Below are positions 61,391 through 64,000 of a stretch of 64,000 nt of DNA, one piece after another (position 1 is the stretch's first letter; each line of letters begins with the position of its first letter). Under the pieces are notes generated by a model. It made no database searches. It worked only from the letters and a program-made list of their open reading frames with translations, and was not told where the DNA came from. The stretch lies in contig NZ_WIXM01000002.1 of assembly GCF_010993965.1 (NCBI RefSeq), positions 62,001-126,000 on the forward strand, read 5' to 3'. The stretch comes from Gracilibacillus sp. YIM 98692 (GTDB taxonomy: Bacteria > Bacillota > Bacilli > Bacillales > Amphibacillaceae). The position numbers and the translations under genes were made by a program.

Positions 61391-62559
61391 TTTATTTTAT
61401 CTAAAGCTTGGATGATTCGATGGATGCCCTCTTCCACTCTTTGCGTTGGACAAGCGATATTTAAGCGCATAAACCCTTCTCCATCTTCTCCGAATGAAGC
61501 ACCATCATTTAGTCCTACTTTGGCCTTTTCTTGTAAAAAGCTTTTGACCTTTTGATGAGACCATCCGAGACCTCTAAAGTCCAGCCAAATAAGGTAAGTG
61601 CCTTCAGGTTGAATCACTTTTACGTCATTCCTGTTTTGCAGAGCTTCTAAGACATATTGAATGTTAATTCGCAGATATTCCGTCAACTGATTTAACCATG
61701 TCTTTCCTGATGTATAGGAAGCTTCTAATGCGGTAATACCCATTGTATTGATCATATGCATACCTTGTTTGTGAAACATTTCTTTCAAAGTATCACGCAT
61801 CTTTTTGTCCGATACAATGACATAAGAAACTTGCAGTCCTGCTAAATTAAAGGTTTTTGTAGGAGACATGCATGTGATAGTATTTGGTTGTATTTCCTCA
61901 TCTAAAGATGCGATTGGAATATGTTGATGAGGTTTGTAAACAATATCTGCATGAATTTCGTCAGATATAATCAGCACCTCATATTTTTTGCATAAGGTGA
62001 TGATATGTTGTAATTCTTCTTTTGTCCATACACGTCCAACTGGATTATGTGGATTGCATAAAATAAATGCTTTAACGCCTTGCTTTAATTTTTCTTCCAA
62101 ATCTTCAAAGTCAATCTCATACTTCTGATCATTTAATTGGAGAGGATTTGTTACTAGTGTTCGTTCATGTTTTTTTATAATATCATAAAAAGGAGGATAT
62201 ACTGGTGTTTGAATAAGCACTTTATCCCCTTTATTTGTAAATGATTGAATGGCCATATGTATAGTGGAAATAACACCTGGACTATATAAAATCCATGCTT
62301 TCGATAGTGTCCAATGATGTTGCTCTTTTACCCAATCTACTACTATTTCATTTAATTGTTTATCTGTATACGTATAACCAAAAATGCCATGAAGGGCACG
62401 TTCACTTAATGCGTTTGATACAGCTTTAGGTACTTGGAAGTCCATATCGGCTACCCACATGGGAAGAACATCTTTTGATCCATAAAGTGTTTCTACTAAA
62501 TCCCATTTTACAGAACGAGTATCTTGACGATTGATAAGTTGTTGAAAATCATGCTCCAT
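61378..62559 (-). CDS. patB: Cystathionine beta-lyase / aminotransferase PatB (MalY type)
   Basis: A 393-aa fold type I PLP enzyme. PMWVADMDFQVP, FGYTYTD, TPVYPPFYDII, CNPHNPVGRVW and the PLP lysine in MSPTKTFNLAGLQ are clear. PatB cleaves cystathionine and other C-S bonds. ATG 62559 follows AAGGAG; the seven codons upstream are not used. The yugF gene lies 66 bp upstream on the same strand, so both are one operon, as in B. subtilis. Confidence 0.92.
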   Translation of the reverse strand: MEHDFQQLINRQDTRSVKWDLVETLYGSKDVLPMWVADMDFQVPKAVSNALSERALHGIFGYTYTDKQLNEIVVDWVKEQHHWTLSKAWILYSPGVISTIHMAIQSFTNKGDKVLIQTPVYPPFYDIIKKHERTLVTNPLQLNDQKYEIDFEDLEEKLKQGVKAFILCNPHNPVGRVWTKEELQHIITLCKKYEVLIISDEIHADIVYKPHQHIPIASLDEEIQPNTITCMSPTKTFNLAGLQVSYVIVSDKKMRDTLKEMFHKQGMHMINTMGITALEASYTSGKTWLNQLTEYLRINIQYVLEALQNRNDVKVIQPEGTYLIWLDFRGLGWSHQKVKSFLQEKAKVGLNDGASFGEDGEGFMRLNIACPTQRVEEGIHRIIQALDKIKEEE

Positions 62560-62625
62560 AATTCCACTCCTTTTTGCCAATTCCTTCTACTCTATCTAAC
62601 CATATTGTTTTAGAGATGTAAAAGC

Positions 62626-63459
62626 TCATGCACCACTTTTACTTATAACTCGTAATAAATGTGAGGCGACGAGTTTCGGAGACTCTTCTGGTATTAGATG
62701 GCCTGTTTGATTTAAAAGGATAAGATTTGCATTTGGTAAAAACTTCAGCAGTTCATAGCCTAAAAGATAAGGAAGGATTAAATCCTCTTTCCCCCAGAAA
62801 ATGGTGCAAGAAGTGGTGAGTTTTTGTAATTCATCTTCATCTAAATCCTTTTGGTGATCCTTTAAAATATTGACGAGACAAGGATATATCATTTTATTAT
62901 GAACAAAGGGCTTTTTATAGTGTTCTAACATTTCCTCGGTGATGAGATCATCGTCATACATAGAATGACGCAGCATCTCATAGACACCCTTTCGCTTTAA
63001 TAATTTCCTAATGAAAAAAGGAGCGAATGGGTTTAAGGAAACAGATTTAGCAAATATCTGTGATTGATTCATAAAACTGCATGGGGAGAGGACTGTTAGA
63101 GAATGAACGCGTTCTGGATAATAATAAGCACATCTCAGTGCAATTTGCCCTCCCATAGAGTGTCCTAAAATATGGGCTTTATCAATATTCAATTGTTCCA
63201 TTAAAAAGATGACAGATTTAGCTATATGATCAAAGGTGTATGTACATTGTTTGTTTTTGGTACTGTCACCAAATGGCGGGATATCAAGAGTTACAATCTG
63301 ACATTCCTCTTTTAATAAATGGATGAGGTGTCTAAAACAATATCTCGAAGCTAAAAATCCATGTAACATAACGATTGAGAATGGGTTATTGTTTTGGGTT
63401 GTAGGTGAATATATTTCATAACAGATCGTATGACCTTTGAAGGGAATTGTTTTCTGCAT
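62626..63459 (-). CDS. yugF: Alpha/beta hydrolase YugF
   Basis: A 277-aa hydrolase. The oxyanion motif is MLHGFLASRYC, the nucleophile elbow GHSMGG, the acid in WGKEDLILPY and the His in NQTGHLIPEESP, so the triad is complete. The substrate is unknown. It is the first gene of the yugF-patB pair. A terminator-like hairpin stands 25 bp before its start codon. The SD AAAGG is moderate. Confidence 0.87.
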   Translation of the reverse strand: MQKTIPFKGHTICYEIYSPTTQNNNPFSIVMLHGFLASRYCFRHLIHLLKEECQIVTLDIPPFGDSTKNKQCTYTFDHIAKSVIFLMEQLNIDKAHILGHSMGGQIALRCAYYYPERVHSLTVLSPCSFMNQSQIFAKSVSLNPFAPFFIRKLLKRKGVYEMLRHSMYDDDLITEEMLEHYKKPFVHNKMIYPCLVNILKDHQKDLDEDELQKLTTSCTIFWGKEDLILPYLLGYELLKFLPNANLILLNQTGHLIPEESPKLVASHLLRVISKSGA

Positions 63460-63484
63460 TTTTCTTAACCTTTCTCTGGATAAA

Positions 63485-63521
63485 GGTAAAAAAGAAGCAA
63501 AGCGAATGGATTCGCTTTGCT
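63485..63521 (-). terminator. Terminator-like hairpin in the yugF leader
   Basis: AGCAAAGCGAAT (63496-63507) and its exact complement (63510-63521), then on the minus strand TTCTTTTTTACC. It may be an attenuator for yugF-patB or simply an insulator against transcription from the right. The remaining part of the 374-bp gap holds the family II copy and the yugI promoter region. Confidence 0.7.
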
Positions 63522-63593
63522 ATCCAGGGGGAATACGAGAAAGTCTTACGTTTTTATATATTACCCATCTCGTTATTTTTTAAACATTTTTTT

Positions 63594-63706
63594 AAAAAAA
63601 CTTGTCGATTGACGAGTCTTTAGTGAAGTTAGAGACATAGTTGCACTTATCTATCTTCCTAATCGTGGTATCTGCGTTGAATTCGGCTCATCTATAACAC
63701 GATATA
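63594..63706 (-). ncRNA. Repeat family II, single inverted copy; candidate structured RNA
   Basis: On the minus strand: ATCGTG (63703-63698) pairs with CACGAT (63667-63662), then AGGAAGATAGATAAGTGCAA, a block ending ACTTCACTAAAGA, hairpin CTCGTC-AATC-GACAAG and seven Ts. The stem arms differ in sequence from the 31-kb array, yet pair. Confidence 0.5.
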
Positions 63707-63833
63707 AATAAAAAAAAGATAAGAGATAAATCTTTGCGCTAGTTAGATGATCTATGCTAATATTACTTATTGTTCAAAGCGAGTTTAAATTTAATTTTTT
63801 ACTGTACAGATTATAATTGCAGGAGGTGGAACT

Positions 63834-64000
63834 GTGTCTGATAAACCTGAAATTGGCGATGTTTTAGAAGGAGTTATTACGGGGGTACAGCCTTATGGTG
63901 CATTTGTCACTATTAATCAAGATGTACAAGGTCTTATTCATATATCAGAATTAACTGATGGTTATGTAAAAGATATACACGATTATGTTAGCGAGGGGGA
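63834..64000 (+). CDS. yugI: S1-domain general stress protein YugI (GSP13), 5' part
   Basis: The first 55 codons of an S1 RNA-binding protein: [20 protein letters not shown], then [20 protein letters not shown]. The OB-fold S1 motif is nearly complete when the window ends. GTG 63834 follows AGGAGG. YugI is a ribosome-associated general stress protein in B. subtilis. It is divergent from yugF, in the same neighbourhood as in that species. Confidence 0.93.
   Translation, partial: MSDKPEIGDVLEGVITGVQPYGAFVTINQDVQGLIHISELTDGYVKDIHDYVSEG

Overview
This window is a chromosomal segment of an AT-rich, spore-forming member of the Bacillaceae. Spore-coat (CotF-like, YutH), cortex (LytH) and sporulation (YunB) genes, AGGAGG-type ribosome binding sites, frequent GTG/TTG starts and long blocks in Bacillus subtilis order (yusIHFE, sufCDSUB, yunEDCB-lytH, yutDEGHILM, hom-thrCB, yumC, yuiBCD, patB-yugF-yugI) all point there. 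The many intergenic repeats suggest the halotolerant Oceanobacillus/Virgibacillus/Gracilibacillus side of the family, but that is inference. No phage, CRISPR array, intact insertion sequence, rRNA or tRNA gene was seen.

Layout. 1-5.4 kb: YesM/YesN-type two-component system, a lipoprotein sugar-binding protein, two permeases and a DUF624 protein, with a cre-like site ahead of the binding protein. 5.5-7.1 kb: repeat and a CwlO-type endopeptidase. 7.2-10.1 kb (minus strand): bacilliredoxin and p-aminobenzoate synthesis, with PabB fused to a PabC-like lyase. 10.4-11.8 kb: a compact cheX-cheW-cheY cluster. 11.8-16.8 kb: YczE-like membrane protein, acyl-CoA dehydrogenase-like protein, M14 carboxypeptidase, glycosyltransferase and universal stress protein. 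16.8-19.6 kb (minus strand): a zinc uptake operon znuC-znuB-zur with two FluC fluoride-channel genes behind it and a near-perfect Zur operator in front. 19.8-22.5 kb: CotF-like proteins, yusI, gcvH, yusF, yusE and an unannotated small ORF that seems to start at ATT. 23.2-28.4 kb: sufCDSUB iron-sulfur assembly operon. 28.4-37.9 kb: yunE, yunD, yunC, an HD-GYP protein, yunB, a Na+-symporter with its tiny MetS-like partner, lytH, yutD, a DUF3055 protein and yutE. 38.2-43.7 kb: molybdenum cofactor genes moaA-moeB-moeA-moaE-moaD-mobB-mobA. 43.8-48.9 kb: yutG, yutH and hom-thrC-thrB. 49-56.4 kb: NifU-like YutI, YuzB, dapF, an A-type Fe-S carrier, a DUF3231 protein, ferredoxin-NADP reductase, NDH-2, yuiB, yuiC and yuiD. 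57.3-64 kb: deoD, an isolated ptsH, the K+/H+ antiporter pair khtT-khtU, a Cu/Zn superoxide dismutase lipoprotein, patB, yugF and the start of yugI.

The genes are mostly housekeeping. The unusual content lies between them. Repeat family I has eleven copies: long ones of about 145-158 bp and short ones of about 50-65 bp that lack the middle. Most sit directly 5' of a gene and two overlap the stop codon of the gene before them. Repeat family II has five copies, three in tandem. Each pairs a 5' stem whose two arms change together between copies with a conserved block and a terminator-like hairpin, which suggests a structured RNA. Repeat family III is GC-richer and palindromic, including a head-to-head pair of nearly 300 bp. 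Several convergent gene pairs share terminators that lie inside their coding ends.
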